This document shows positions 26,373-34,643 of a stretch of 64,000 nucleotides of DNA, piece by piece. Location of the stretch: positions 62,001 through 126,000 of the forward strand of contig DAIRDH010000001.1 in assembly GCA_036796255.1 (NCBI GenBank), in the 5' to 3' direction. The DNA comes from T3Sed10-241 sp036796255. GTDB taxonomy: Bacteria > Bacteroidota > Bacteroidia > Flavobacteriales_D > Cryomorphaceae. The position numbers were made by a program, and so were the translations under genes. Positions within the stretch are counted from its first letter, which is position 1; each line of letters starts with the position of its first letter. Under the pieces are notes generated by a model that was not told where the DNA came from, did not search any database, and saw only the letters and a list, made by a program, of their open reading frames with translations.

Positions 26373-27784
26373 CCCACCTTGATCACCTGGCTTTGCTCTC
26401 TTTGCACTTTGATTTTGTATAGCAAGTTCTCAAGGCCATCTGAGGGTTGAGGGGCGTTGAGTAGTTCAATTTCACCTTTGCGGTTGGCCCAGATGAACTG
26501 CGGAATACGGTATACTTCCAAGCGATCCATTATGACGGCAACATTTTCAGTGCCTAGCACAGGCCATTTGCTTTCAGCCAATTTGACAACACTTTCACCT
26601 TGGTCAATTTGAAACTCTATAACGCGAAAGTCATCGCTGTACTTCTCAGCCAAAGCGCCCAAGGTCGCCGCTTCTCTTTGGGCTGTAGTACTCCATGAAG
26701 CCGAAACAAATATCAAGGTGTTAACGACAGTATCCGGTGATACCCTCAGGCCCAAATCATAAATTGAAGTTCCGACGCCAGAGTTTGGAATTTTTCGAAT
26801 CAGCCTTTCTGCTATGGCTTTATGGGGTTCGCTGACCTGAACGGCGGTATGCATTTGCCGCAAAACCTCTATCAACCTTGGTCTTGAATACCGCGCATTG
26901 TAAGCGCTATTGCCTATTGAGTAGAGTATTACTGCATGGCGCAAGTCATCGGCTTGTAAGAATTCATCCTTCAAAAGAAGGCTGTCAAGGGTGATGAAAT
27001 GCATGCCTTCAGCAAACTTGTTGTAAAACTCACTTCCGCCAAATCGGTTGCTGTACTGCTCAAAGTATTTATCGAAAAATGTGCTGAAGAGGGCGAAGTA
27101 CCCCGGGTGCGAGAGTTCGACCGGATACACCTTAAGGCTGCTTTCAAATATTTCTTTTCGCGTAAGCCCCGCAGCGAGCTGCATTTCGGCCACGGTAAAG
27201 GCTGCATACCTACCTTCGAAGCTGGAGGTGTCAAGCCCCTCCATCAAGGTGGTTTTGAACTCCCGCAACTTGCCGCGAATTGATCGGGTGCCAATCAGGT
27301 TGCCATGCTCGGCAAAAAAATTGAAGTAAGCCGCGTCAATGGCGGCTATCGTACTGTTTGGATCACTCAGATTGTTGCCTGTCTTCTCGATTGCCGCAAG
27401 GCTGGTGAAGGCGTAACTTAGCTCACCCCGCTGCCATGTATGGATGAGGGTGGGTTCATTCTCAATCCCCAGTTCAAGGGTGAAAGCGCTTCCCGGGTAG
27501 AGAATGACAGGGGCCGTGTGCCGCCGCAGCGAAATCCAGGCCTGGCAGGTATCGGCCACAGGCAGGGTCAAATCAAAGCTGCCATTCTCTTGTATGGTAG
27601 TACTTGCCTTCAGGTCTTGCTCCTTCGAAATGGGATCTTTGTAAGTTTGGAGCATGACCTCTATACCGGCATAGCCTTCAGCCGTACCTGATAATTGGGC
27701 GGTTTTTGGAGATTGTGCTGCAGCGCTTAAGAAGAGCAAGCAAGCACAAAGGCTGCTAAAACTTGTCGTCAAGCTGTACGGCAT
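26366..27784 (-). CDS. Secreted thioredoxin-fold protein lacking the CxxC motif
   Basis: 472 residues with a signal peptide (SSLCACLLFLSAAAQ). The N-terminal DUF4369-like sandwich (GTAEGYAGIEVMLQTY, ENGSFDLTLPVADT) is followed by a helical middle and a C-terminal thioredoxin-like domain from about residue 340. That layout matches the TlpA-like lipid or membrane thiol proteins of Bacteroidota. At the place of the redox motif the sequence reads SASWSTTAQR (361-370), so both cysteines are replaced by Ser and Ala and disulfide chemistry is not expected. The cis-proline region near RIPQFIWAN is kept. It overlaps coaD by 29 bases. The domain call is by pattern and the role is unknown. Confidence 0.72.
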   Translation of the reverse strand: MPYSLTTSFSSLCACLLFLSAAAQSPKTAQLSGTAEGYAGIEVMLQTYKDPISKEQDLKASTTIQENGSFDLTLPVADTCQAWISLRRHTAPVILYPGSAFTLELGIENEPTLIHTWQRGELSYAFTSLAAIEKTGNNLSDPNSTIAAIDAAYFNFFAEHGNLIGTRSIRGKLREFKTTLMEGLDTSSFEGRYAAFTVAEMQLAAGLTRKEIFESSLKVYPVELSHPGYFALFSTFFDKYFEQYSNRFGGSEFYNKFAEGMHFITLDSLLLKDEFLQADDLRHAVILYSIGNSAYNARYSRPRLIEVLRQMHTAVQVSEPHKAIAERLIRKIPNSGVGTSIYDLGLRVSPDTVVNTLIFVSASWSTTAQREAATLGALAEKYSDDFRVIEFQIDQGESVVKLAESKWPVLGTENVAVIMDRLEVYRIPQFIWANRKGEIELLNAPQPSDGLENLLYKIKVQREQSQVIKVGQ

Positions 27785-28226
27785 TCGGTAGAAATTTGCT
27801 TACATCGCCCCCATTGCGGTAAATGTCACGCACGATCGATGAACTGTAAGCAGCGTATTCCGGATGTGTTACAAGAAACACAGTGTCCACTTCGTTGGCC
27901 AGTTCGCGGTTCATTTGCGCAATGGACTTTTCAAATTGAAAATCTTCCGCGTTGCGCAATCCGCGAATGATGTAGTTCGCCCCCATACTTCTGCAAAAGT
28001 TTACCGTGAGGCCTTCATAATGTCCCACCTCGATTTTATCCTCAAAGTTGAAGGCCTGTTTGATCCATTGCTTTCGTTGGTCCAGGCCAAACATGTACTT
28101 CTTTTCGGAATTGTAGCCAATGGCCACTACAATTTTATCAAAAAGGGGTAAAGCCCGCTTGATGAGGTCTTCATGGCCTTTAGTGATGGGGTCAAATGAA
28201 CCTGGAAAAACTGCGATTCTTGCCAT
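27756..28226 (-). CDS. coaD: Pantetheine-phosphate adenylyltransferase
   Basis: Penultimate step of coenzyme A synthesis. It has 156 residues. The nucleotidyltransferase signature GSFDPITKGHEDLI near the N-terminus contains the HxGH-like TKGH, and YSSSIVRD near the C-terminus is the second conserved motif (ISSxxVR in other members). NYIIRGLRNAEDFQFE is the phosphopantetheine-binding region. It lies 12 bases after kdsA and overlaps the start of the thioredoxin-fold gene. Confidence 0.95.
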   Translation of the reverse strand: MARIAVFPGSFDPITKGHEDLIKRALPLFDKIVVAIGYNSEKKYMFGLDQRKQWIKQAFNFEDKIEVGHYEGLTVNFCRSMGANYIIRGLRNAEDFQFEKSIAQMNRELANEVDTVFLVTHPEYAAYSSSIVRDIYRNGGDVSKFLPNAVQLDDKF

Positions 28227-28238
28227 GGGGAGTGTTAT

Positions 28239-29018
28239 TTAGTTAGAAAGAGAATTTCTGATACTTACACACTTTTGAAGTATACCTTCCAGCTTATCGA
28301 GTTGTAGCATGGTATATGGGTCGCTTTGTGCCTTGTGCGGTTCAGGATGCACCTCCATAAAGAGCCCATCGGCACCGGTAGCAATTGCTGCCAGTGCAAT
28401 GGTTTCAATGTACTCGGGATCGCCGCCGGTCACGCCGCTGCTCTGATTTGGCCTTTGCACACTGTGCGTGCAGTCCATCACCACTGGAGCTCCGAGTTTT
28501 TTCATTCTGAATACGGAAGTTGCGTCAACCACGAGATCGTTGTATCCAAAGGTCGTGCCGCGTTCACAAACCCATACCTTATCATTGCCAGTAGAACGCA
28601 CCTTGTCAATGGCAAATTGCATGGCCTCAGGACTTAGGAATTGCCCTTTCTTAATGTTTACAGTACAGCCCGTTTGCCCGGCAGCGATGAGTAAGCGCGT
28701 TTGCCGGCAGAGAAATGCAGGTATTTGCAGGTGGGTAACATAAGGCGCTACTTCAGCCGGTTCGTGGCTTTCGTGCACGTCGGTAATGTTTTCGATACCA
28801 TAGTGCTCGCTCACATCTTTCAGGATGGTAAGGGCCTCTTTCTGATCTATTCCGGTAAAGCTGTCAAGCTTGCTCCGGTTGGCTTTTTCATAACTGCCTT
28901 TGAATATGTAATGGATGTCAAGTTTGTCGCAAATGCGCTTCACCTCACCTGCTATGTGAAATGCCACATCTCGGTCTTCGATGGCGCAAGGGCCAGATAT
29001 CAGAAATAATTTGCTCAT
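28239..29018 (-). CDS. kdsA: 3-deoxy-8-phosphooctulonate (Kdo-8-P) synthase
   Basis: Condenses arabinose 5-phosphate with phosphoenolpyruvate to Kdo-8-phosphate for lipopolysaccharide. It has 259 residues from the ATG at 29018; the upstream extension lies inside the isomerase gene and is rejected. Key motifs are LISGPCAIED, FKGSYEKANRSKLDSF, PAFLCRQTRLL, VMDCTHSVQRPN and FMEVHPEPHKAQSDP. The conserved Cys and His residues of metal-dependent forms are present (ISGPCA; CTHSVQ); metal dependence itself is not settled here. It overlaps the arabinose-5-phosphate isomerase gene by 4 bases, so consecutive steps are coupled. Confidence 0.95.
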   Translation of the reverse strand: MSKLFLISGPCAIEDRDVAFHIAGEVKRICDKLDIHYIFKGSYEKANRSKLDSFTGIDQKEALTILKDVSEHYGIENITDVHESHEPAEVAPYVTHLQIPAFLCRQTRLLIAAGQTGCTVNIKKGQFLSPEAMQFAIDKVRSTGNDKVWVCERGTTFGYNDLVVDATSVFRMKKLGAPVVMDCTHSVQRPNQSSGVTGGDPEYIETIALAAIATGADGLFMEVHPEPHKAQSDPYTMLQLDKLEGILQKCVSIRNSLSN

Positions 29019-29614
29019 TCTTCTTTTGCTTTTTGTCCCAGGTAACCACTGTGATGTCGCAGGGCATATTGGGCTTTGGTAAATCCTATTTTTTGCATGA
29101 GCAATACCACCAGGATGTCGCCTGCCACTGTCATCACCGTCGTGGAAGTGGTAGGGGTGAGGCCCAGCGGGCATATCTCAGCAGGGCCGCCTGTGTGGAG
29201 CACTACATCCGCTTTTTGGCAAAGTTCCGCCTTGTCGTTGCCTGTGATGAGTATCACCTTCATCTCCGGATAGATGCGGCGGGCCAGAAACTCGAAGTCA
29301 ATTACCTCACGGGTCTTGCCGCTGTTGCTGATGGCGATTACGACATCATTTGCCTGAAGTACGCCAAGGTCTCCGTGTTGTGCTTCAGCCGGGTGAATGA
29401 ATATGGCAGGGGTTCCTGTGCTGCTGAGTGTGGTAGCGATGTTGTCGCCTACCTGTCCGGCTTTGCCCATGCCCGTTACCACCACTTTGCCATTGCGTTG
29501 GTGCACTTGCTGGTATATAAGGTCTACGGCTTTCAGTATGCTGCCGTCGATTGGGATTTGCTGAATCGCCTCAACTTCCTTGGCGATGAGTTCTTTGATG
29601 GTGTTTACAGTCAA
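29015..29614 (-). CDS. kdsD: Arabinose-5-phosphate isomerase, single SIS domain (KdsD-like)
   Basis: Supplies arabinose 5-phosphate to KdsA. It has only 199 residues: the SIS domain (GKVVVTGMGKAGQVG, AEAQHGDLGVL, ISNSGKTREV) is complete, but the tandem CBS domains that make up the C-terminal third of E. coli KdsD (about 330 residues) are absent. CBS-less isomerases are known, including from Bacteroides. The catalytic His of the HGD loop and the C-terminal ALRHHSGYLG are present. The assignment is supported by the 4-base overlap with kdsA. The start is a TTG at 29614, since an in-frame stop lies just upstream and no ATG fits. Confidence 0.88.
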   Translation of the reverse strand: MTVNTIKELIAKEVEAIQQIPIDGSILKAVDLIYQQVHQRNGKVVVTGMGKAGQVGDNIATTLSSTGTPAIFIHPAEAQHGDLGVLQANDVVIAISNSGKTREVIDFEFLARRIYPEMKVILITGNDKAELCQKADVVLHTGGPAEICPLGLTPTTSTTVMTVAGDILVVLLMQKIGFTKAQYALRHHSGYLGQKAKEE

Positions 29615-29656
29615 TTTCGTAGGATTTCAATTGCCAAAATTAGGTTTTATCCCCGA

Positions 29657-30205
29657 CTATGACGCTTGGTCTTCCAAATGAAAGAAACTGAAATTGACAC
29701 TGCCATACCGCTTATGCATTTTAAAAAACGGAGCCAACTGAAAGTTATGGTTGTCGCTGTGTTCAATGATGAGCCAGCCACCGGGCTTTACCCAGCCTTC
29801 GTTAAGCAATATTGCGGGCAGTTCTGGAAACCGGGGATCGGCATAAGGAGGATCCACAAAAACAATGTCAAATGATTGCTGGGCCTTCTTGAGCATTTTG
29901 AATATGTCGGCCTTTACCACACGAATTCCGTCTACATTCCAATCCTTTATGGTTTTTTCCAGAAATGATTTGGCAATCGGGTCTACATCAACAGCAACTA
30001 CTTGGGCAGCACCCCGGCTCCAAAACTCCAGGCTTATGCCTCCGCTTCCGCTAAAAAGATCGAGCACTGTGGCTCCTTCGAGCTGTGTGATGTTGAGCAA
30101 GACATTGAATAGCGCCTCTTTGGCCATATCAGTTGTAGGCCGGGCCTTGAGCTTGGCCGGAGGGCTGAACCGGTGGCCTTTGAGCTTGCCTCCTACTACA
30201 CGCAT
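29657..30205 (-). CDS. rsmD: 16S rRNA (guanine-966-N2)-methyltransferase RsmD
   Basis: Methylates G966 of 16S rRNA. It has 182 residues. The N-terminus MRVVGGKLKGH with the following RPTTDMAKEALFNVL is the family hallmark. The SAM-binding motif I is TVLDLFSGSGGISLEFWSRG and the catalytic motif is DIVFVDPPYADP. It overlaps the DUF3822 gene by 10 bases, a pairing typical of this phylum. Confidence 0.95.
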   Translation of the reverse strand: MRVVGGKLKGHRFSPPAKLKARPTTDMAKEALFNVLLNITQLEGATVLDLFSGSGGISLEFWSRGAAQVVAVDVDPIAKSFLEKTIKDWNVDGIRVVKADIFKMLKKAQQSFDIVFVDPPYADPRFPELPAILLNEGWVKPGGWLIIEHSDNHNFQLAPFFKMHKRYGSVNFSFFHLEDQAS

Positions 30206-31041
30206 AGCTGTCCGGTATACGCCATGAAAAAATTACCGAAATCTTCGTTGTTACGAATGCCTTTCATTCCAATGCGGCTTCCTGCTATGCCAATGTTGAC
30301 GTTTGGAAGATAAGTTTCAAGCTTTGATTTTAGATCGGTCATCGTATTTGTATTTCCCAATAAGACTACCTCACAATCATTCTTTTCCTCTATTTGTTTT
30401 AAGGTGTAAAGCAAGTAGTAAATGACATCTTCATTGCTTATTGCGTTAAGTGCATTCGCGAGTACGAGCCGGGTATCTTTGAATACAATGAAGTAATAAT
30501 GTGTATCACAATTATAAACGAACATTTGTACCCCGCCCTTTCCCGCAGCTTTGTGTAACGACTGTATAAGGTGGCTTACCGCATGCTGAATTTTCAGGCC
30601 CGTAAAGTGTTCATCAGCAATTTTCTGAGCTTTCATTTCATCTTCATAGAGCACCGTGATGCCAAGTAGGTGAATGTGGTCGTAATTCCAATTGCCCGCG
30701 CCGCTATATGCCGTATTGAATTTCAAAAAAGCTTCTGAGCAATCCTCTTCAAATACTGCCGTCGGCATGAGCGTAAACCGTTCGCCATGGGTGAGCCCAA
30801 ATGCGGCATATTCCACTGGAAGAGATTTAATTATGGCTTTCCAGTCGAATCCATGAATGGGATATCTTTCTTCAGCAATAAGTGTGGAACCCAGCTTATC
30901 TCCATAGAGCCAGGTGGTAAAAAAATTGGGCTCAAATGAGAGCCCAATAGATTGTGTAGCGTCGCGGTGATAACCCTCAAAAACAAGGCTATGTGCGGGC
31001 TGTAAAATATTACTCTTTCCAGTTTCCACTTGTGCTGGCAT
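30196..31041 (-). CDS. DUF3822 family protein
   Basis: 281 residues, no signal peptide. It matches in length, composition and context the Bacteroidota DUF3822 family, which sits next to rsmD and is thought to have an actin-like/ASKHA fold similar to type IV pilus PilM proteins; its function is not known. Recognisable pieces are SIGLSFEPNFFTTWLYG, LTHGERFTLMPTAVF, and VQMFVYNCDTHYYFIVF. The ATG at 31041 lies inside the upstream gene (32-base overlap). A GTG at 31026 is an alternative start. Confidence 0.78.
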   Translation of the reverse strand: MPAQVETGKSNILQPAHSLVFEGYHRDATQSIGLSFEPNFFTTWLYGDKLGSTLIAEERYPIHGFDWKAIIKSLPVEYAAFGLTHGERFTLMPTAVFEEDCSEAFLKFNTAYSGAGNWNYDHIHLLGITVLYEDEMKAQKIADEHFTGLKIQHAVSHLIQSLHKAAGKGGVQMFVYNCDTHYYFIVFKDTRLVLANALNAISNEDVIYYLLYTLKQIEEKNDCEVVLLGNTNTMTDLKSKLETYLPNVNIGIAGSRIGMKGIRNNEDFGNFFMAYTGQLCV

Positions 31042-31813
31042 CCGTTAGTGACCCTACTTTGAATTGGAAGCTATATGGCTTTGGGTCAATGACTTGAAAT
31101 GCATACTGTTCTACACCTCCTACCTCCACTCTGGCCGTAGCCATGTCGAATTTGTGCTTAGCGAAAGGTACATAGGGAAGTGAGTCAACAAAAAACCTTG
31201 TTTTTCTTGTCTTCTCATCACTCTCATTAAAGATGTAAGTAAGCACATCAACTTGCACGGTATCTCTCACGATGAGTCCAGAAGCGATAACATCCTCATC
31301 TGACATTCCTTCTGGCATCTCAGAGATTAAACCAAGCTCACGGGCAGCAGCATCGGTAGGTACTGAATCGGGCAATGAGCCCAACCTCTTGATCAATGTG
31401 AGCTGTCCTTCCTTGAGGAAATAAAGCAAAGTGTCAAAGTTGTCAGTGTATTCACCAAACTCACGGTTATAGGCAATCTGCGCTTTTCGGATGTCTTTCA
31501 GACGTTGAATGACGTGCGTATTGATTTTTGCTATTTTCTTTTCTTCTGATAGCTTGCTGCTAATCACGTTTACGTCCATGTAGGCAAAATAGATTGCTCC
31601 GGCCGCAACAAGCACCCCAACAATAATTTGTGCTTTGGCAGGAATGGTTCCTTTTACATAAAGTGTAGCCAAAACGCCAACAACGAATATGGCTACACTG
31701 CCCATTTTGAAAAGGGTAGTTTGTCCGCCTGAGGAGATAAGAAGCCACAATCCGAAAAGCGCAAGCAAAACGGGCATTGCATATTTGGAAAGGACAGGAC
31801 CTATTTTTTGCAT
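31010..31813 (-). CDS. Conserved membrane-anchored protein of unknown function
   Basis: 267 residues. The N-terminal part has three closely spaced hydrophobic helices (YAMPVLLALFGLWLLIS; MGSVAIFVVGVLATLYV; AQIIVGVLVAAGAIYFAYM). A coiled-coil-like helix (SKLSEEKKIAKINTHVIQRL) and a soluble domain with DIRKAQIAYNREFGEYTDNF follow. That last segment recalls the start of pilin-like or T9SS-associated proteins but is not diagnostic. The soluble part probably faces the periplasm. It is the first gene of the leftward run to rsmD. I recognise it only as a protein commonly conserved in this phylum. Confidence 0.72.
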   Translation of the reverse strand: MQKIGPVLSKYAMPVLLALFGLWLLISSGGQTTLFKMGSVAIFVVGVLATLYVKGTIPAKAQIIVGVLVAAGAIYFAYMDVNVISSKLSEEKKIAKINTHVIQRLKDIRKAQIAYNREFGEYTDNFDTLLYFLKEGQLTLIKRLGSLPDSVPTDAAARELGLISEMPEGMSDEDVIASGLIVRDTVQVDVLTYIFNESDEKTRKTRFFVDSLPYVPFAKHKFDMATARVEVGGVEQYAFQVIDPKPYSFQFKVGSLTDASTSGNWKE

Positions 31814-31947
31814 ATCACAATTTTTGATCGAATGTGGGCAAAGCTACAATTTTTTTCAAATTGGATATTTTCGGGCCATGTAATTTAAAGGTTAAATTTT
31901 GAAACCGGGTATTTCGAAGGACTCCTGCTTTACGGATGTGTTTATCA

Positions 31948-31980
31948 CAAAAAAGGCCAACCGGTGTAGGGTTGGCCTCC
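31948..31980 (-). terminator. Rho-independent terminator of mscL
   Basis: On the minus strand a 9-bp stem (AGGCCAACC at 31954-31962 pairing with GGTTGGCCT at 31970-31978) ends in a run of T residues. It lies about 20 bases after the mscL stop. Confidence 0.8.
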
Positions 31981-31999
31981 GTGATTTGAATGCTCATGC

Positions 32000-32428
32000 T
32001 TATTTCTTTAAGAGATCACGTATTTCCATCAGGAGTTTCTCTTCGTTGGTCAGAACAGGATCTGTAACTGGAGCTTGTACTTCTTTCTTTTTCATGCGCT
32101 CTTTCATGTTATTGTAAGCTTTCACGACCATGAATACGGCGAGTGCAACGATAAAAAAGGTGATGATGGTGTTGATGAAATTACCGTAAGCAATGGCAAC
32201 TTCGGGTAAGCCATCACCCGCGCCCTCTGCGGTTTCGGCAATACCTGTTTGCAATACAAGCTTGAGATCGCTAAAGTCTACACCTCCCAGCAACATACCA
32301 ATTGGTGGCATAATAATGTCGTCAACGAATGACTTGACAATCGCTCCAAAATACAAAGCCATGATAAGTCCAACGGCCAGTTCAACAACATTCCCTTTGG
32401 CAATGAAGGATTTAAATTCTTTCAACAT
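32000..32428 (-). CDS. mscL: Large-conductance mechanosensitive channel MscL
   Basis: Emergency osmotic release valve of the inner membrane. It has 142 residues, the expected size. The N-terminal helix MLKEFKSFIAKGNVVELAV is typical. The pore helix TM1 (VGLIMALYFGAIVKSFVDD) leads into IIMPPIGMLL, TM2 is FINTIITFFIVALAVFMVV, and a charged C-terminal helix with LLMEIRDLLKK follows. It is a single-gene unit with its own candidate promoter and terminator. Confidence 0.96.
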   Translation of the reverse strand: MLKEFKSFIAKGNVVELAVGLIMALYFGAIVKSFVDDIIMPPIGMLLGGVDFSDLKLVLQTGIAETAEGAGDGLPEVAIAYGNFINTIITFFIVALAVFMVVKAYNNMKERMKKKEVQAPVTDPVLTNEEKLLMEIRDLLKK

Positions 32429-32456
32429 AAAATAGGTTATTATTGGTTTAGGGCGA

Positions 32457-32486
32457 TAAAATTAGTAATCTGTTGTTAGTTTGCAA
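32457..32486 (-). promoter_or_regulatory. Candidate mscL promoter
   Basis: On the minus strand TTG (32486-32484) is followed after 19 bases by TAATTTTA (32464-32457), one mismatch from the Bacteroidota pattern TTG-N19-21-TAnnTTTG. It ends 29 bases before the mscL ATG. Confidence 0.45.
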
Positions 32487-32594
32487 GCAACCAATGACTG
32501 AAAAATAGAATTTTATACGATTGAGAGCGTTTGGCCTTCCAAAGTAAACCAAGGCTGCGTGTTATTGTGCGTTCTTTGCATCAATGTCGAGGAC

Positions 32595-34043
32595 ATGAGT
32601 AATACACCACTTTATCCATCCATTGAGCTGATAAGCACATCGCTTGCGCAAAATTTCACTTTTGAGCCCACCCCTTCACAAGAGAGGCTAATGAAAGCCA
32701 TGGCGCGATTTGTTGTGAGCGCCAAGCCCAATTGTCTGCTTACCGTTAAAGGCTATGCGGGCACAGGCAAGACTACATTGGTGAGTGCGCTTGTCAGGTC
32801 GCTCGGGGCGATAGGCTTAAAGAGCGTGTTGCTCGCACCTACGGGGAGGGCAGCAAAAGTGCTTGGCTCATATAGCGGTGTAAGAGCCTACACCATTCAT
32901 AAGAAGATATACTTCAGGCGCACCTCACCCGATGGCAGCGCTGCGTTTGAGCTGGCGCGAAACCTGCATACCAATACCGTTTTCGTAGTCGATGAGGCTT
33001 CCATGATCGGCAATGACAGCCATTCCGGCAGTCCGGGAAGTACGCTGCTCGAAGACTTGATGGGCTATGTATTCAATGGCGTCAATTGCCGTCTTTTATT
33101 GATTGGCGACGGTGCCCAGTTGCCCCCTGTGGGTAGCGAGGAAAGCCCGGCGCTGGACCTTAAGTTATTGAGCAGCTCATACCCGCTCACTGCCGCCCTT
33201 TGCGAGCTCAGCGATGTGACACGGCAAAGTGCAGACTCAGGTATACTCGAGTTTGCCACCGCAGTGCGCGCCTCGCTGTGGCAGGAAGATTTGTTATCCA
33301 AACTGCCCTTCAAGATTCCCGCGAAACCCGATGTCGTGACCATTGATGGCACCGAGTTGCAAGACCACCTCGAGTCGGCTTTCGCCAAATACGGAGAGGA
33401 GGGAACCCTTATCATAACGCGCAGCAACAAACGGGCTAACTTGTTCAATCAAAGTGTGCGCGCCAGGGTTTTTTTCCGCGAGGAAGTTATTTCGGGAGGT
33501 GATTTGCTCATGGTGGTCAAGAACAATTACCACTGGCTCGCCGAGGATAGCAAAGCCGGATTTATCGCAAATGGTGATGTGGTGGAGGTGATGCGCCTTG
33601 GAAATTGGGAAGAGCGCCATGGTTTCAAATTTGTGCATGCCACCCTGCGCATGGTCGACTATCCTGACGAGCTTCATTTCGAGGCCCTGCTTTGGCTCGA
33701 CACCATTGATGTGGAAGGCGCATCCATGCCGCGCGAGGCCCAAAACAAAATGTACAGTGCCACCCTGGAGGCATACAGCCATCTTAAAACCAGGGAGGAA
33801 AGAAAAAAGGCCGTCAAAGACGACCCTTTTTTCAACGCACTTCAAGTCAAATTTGCCTATGCCGTGACTTGCCACAAATCACAAGGGGGACAGTGGCCAG
33901 TGGTATTCGTAGACCAGGGTTACCTTGTGGATGATATGATCGACAATGGCTACTTGCGTTGGCTCTACACAGCGATAACTCGAGCGAGCGAAAAGCTTTA
34001 TTTACTCAACTTCAGCCCCAAACTTGTTGAAGTCGAAGGTTAA
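32595..34043 (+). CDS. RecD/PIF1-like superfamily 1 DNA helicase (AAA ATPase)
   Basis: 482 residues from the ATG at 32595, which has GAGGAC just upstream. Helicase motifs are ordered as in SF1B: Q-like region TPSQERLMKAM, Walker A GYAGTGKTT at 53-61, Ia LLAPTGRAAKVL with AYTIHK, Walker B VVDEAS near 131-136, III IGDGAQLPPVG, and C-terminal VTCHKSQGGQWPVVFVDQ (V) with YTAITRA (VI). This is the compact RecD2-like group common in Bacteroidota ('ATP-dependent endonuclease/exodeoxyribonuclease' in annotations). There are no RecB or RecC neighbours, so it presumably acts alone as a 5'-3' helicase. Its exact role is unknown. Confidence 0.88.
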   Translation: MSNTPLYPSIELISTSLAQNFTFEPTPSQERLMKAMARFVVSAKPNCLLTVKGYAGTGKTTLVSALVRSLGAIGLKSVLLAPTGRAAKVLGSYSGVRAYTIHKKIYFRRTSPDGSAAFELARNLHTNTVFVVDEASMIGNDSHSGSPGSTLLEDLMGYVFNGVNCRLLLIGDGAQLPPVGSEESPALDLKLLSSSYPLTAALCELSDVTRQSADSGILEFATAVRASLWQEDLLSKLPFKIPAKPDVVTIDGTELQDHLESAFAKYGEEGTLIITRSNKRANLFNQSVRARVFFREEVISGGDLLMVVKNNYHWLAEDSKAGFIANGDVVEVMRLGNWEERHGFKFVHATLRMVDYPDELHFEALLWLDTIDVEGASMPREAQNKMYSATLEAYSHLKTREERKKAVKDDPFFNALQVKFAYAVTCHKSQGGQWPVVFVDQGYLVDDMIDNGYLRWLYTAITRASEKLYLLNFSPKLVEVEG

Positions 34044-34058
34044 GGCCAGCGTATTTAC

Positions 34059-34523
34059 TCAACCCTGCTTAATTCGTTTGAAAATGAAACGGGTGATGAA
34101 AATGCCTTGCCCGTCTTGCTTACCTGCATCACTCTCCACACCGGAGGTTACAAATGCGAGTTCCCAGCCATCATTGGTGAGGGCATTCAGCGCTGAACCC
34201 AGCATTGCATCATTTGACGCGATGTTCTGAAAGTTGATACCTACACCGCTAAAGAAGTTTAGCAGTTTGGTTTCGTTCAATTCATCAACCTTCAGGTCTT
34301 TACGTTTTACACTTTTTTGATTACTGTCGGTGCCGTCATTGCGCGAAGTGGTGTACATAGAAGCATCAACTTCCGTTGTGTTTTCAATGATACGCGAGCG
34401 GCCTATACCCATGGGCACGATGGACTCTACACTCGTTAGGATTTTGTACTCATAGGTTTGCGCAATTGATTCTGTGGCGAATAAGGCCAATGCTACAAGG
34501 CAAAAAGAAAGTTTTTTAATCAT
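34059..34523 (-). CDS. Secreted DUF4177-like small protein
   Basis: 154 residues with a signal peptide (KKLSFCLVALALFATESIAQ). The mature part starts TYEYKIL and ends ALNALTNDGWELAFVTSG...FITRFIFKR, the strand-helix-strand pattern of DUF4177-type proteins, with an inserted polar segment in between. It is periplasmic or secreted and of unknown function. It lies in the same direction downstream of the DUF3078 barrel gene but is separated from it by a terminator, so it is likely its own unit. Confidence 0.7.
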   Translation of the reverse strand: MIKKLSFCLVALALFATESIAQTYEYKILTSVESIVPMGIGRSRIIENTTEVDASMYTTSRNDGTDSNQKSVKRKDLKVDELNETKLLNFFSGVGINFQNIASNDAMLGSALNALTNDGWELAFVTSGVESDAGKQDGQGIFITRFIFKRIKQG

Positions 34524-34589
34524 GATATAGTGGTTAGAAATTCGGGCAAGGATAACAATTTTTATGCCCTAAATTTTAAATCGTGGTGT

Positions 34590-34622
34590 AAAAAAAAAGC
34601 CATCCTTTTAATGAATGGCTTT
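34590..34622 (-). terminator. Rho-independent terminator of the DUF3078 gene
   Basis: On the minus strand AAAGCCAT (34622-34615) pairs with ATGGCTTT (34603-34596) across an 11-base loop and is followed by T residues. It lies 22 bases after the DUF3078 stop. Confidence 0.75.
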
Positions 34623-34643
34623 GATATCGAAATCTTTGGTCAC

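Noticed and set aside
29019..29174. N-terminal extension of KdsA
   Set aside because: Lies within kdsD; the protein starting at 29018 has the standard KdsA N-terminus.
28961..29662. Open frame of 233 codons on the plus strand over kdsD
   Set aside because: Antisense shadow; the minus strand carries clear SIS-domain motifs.
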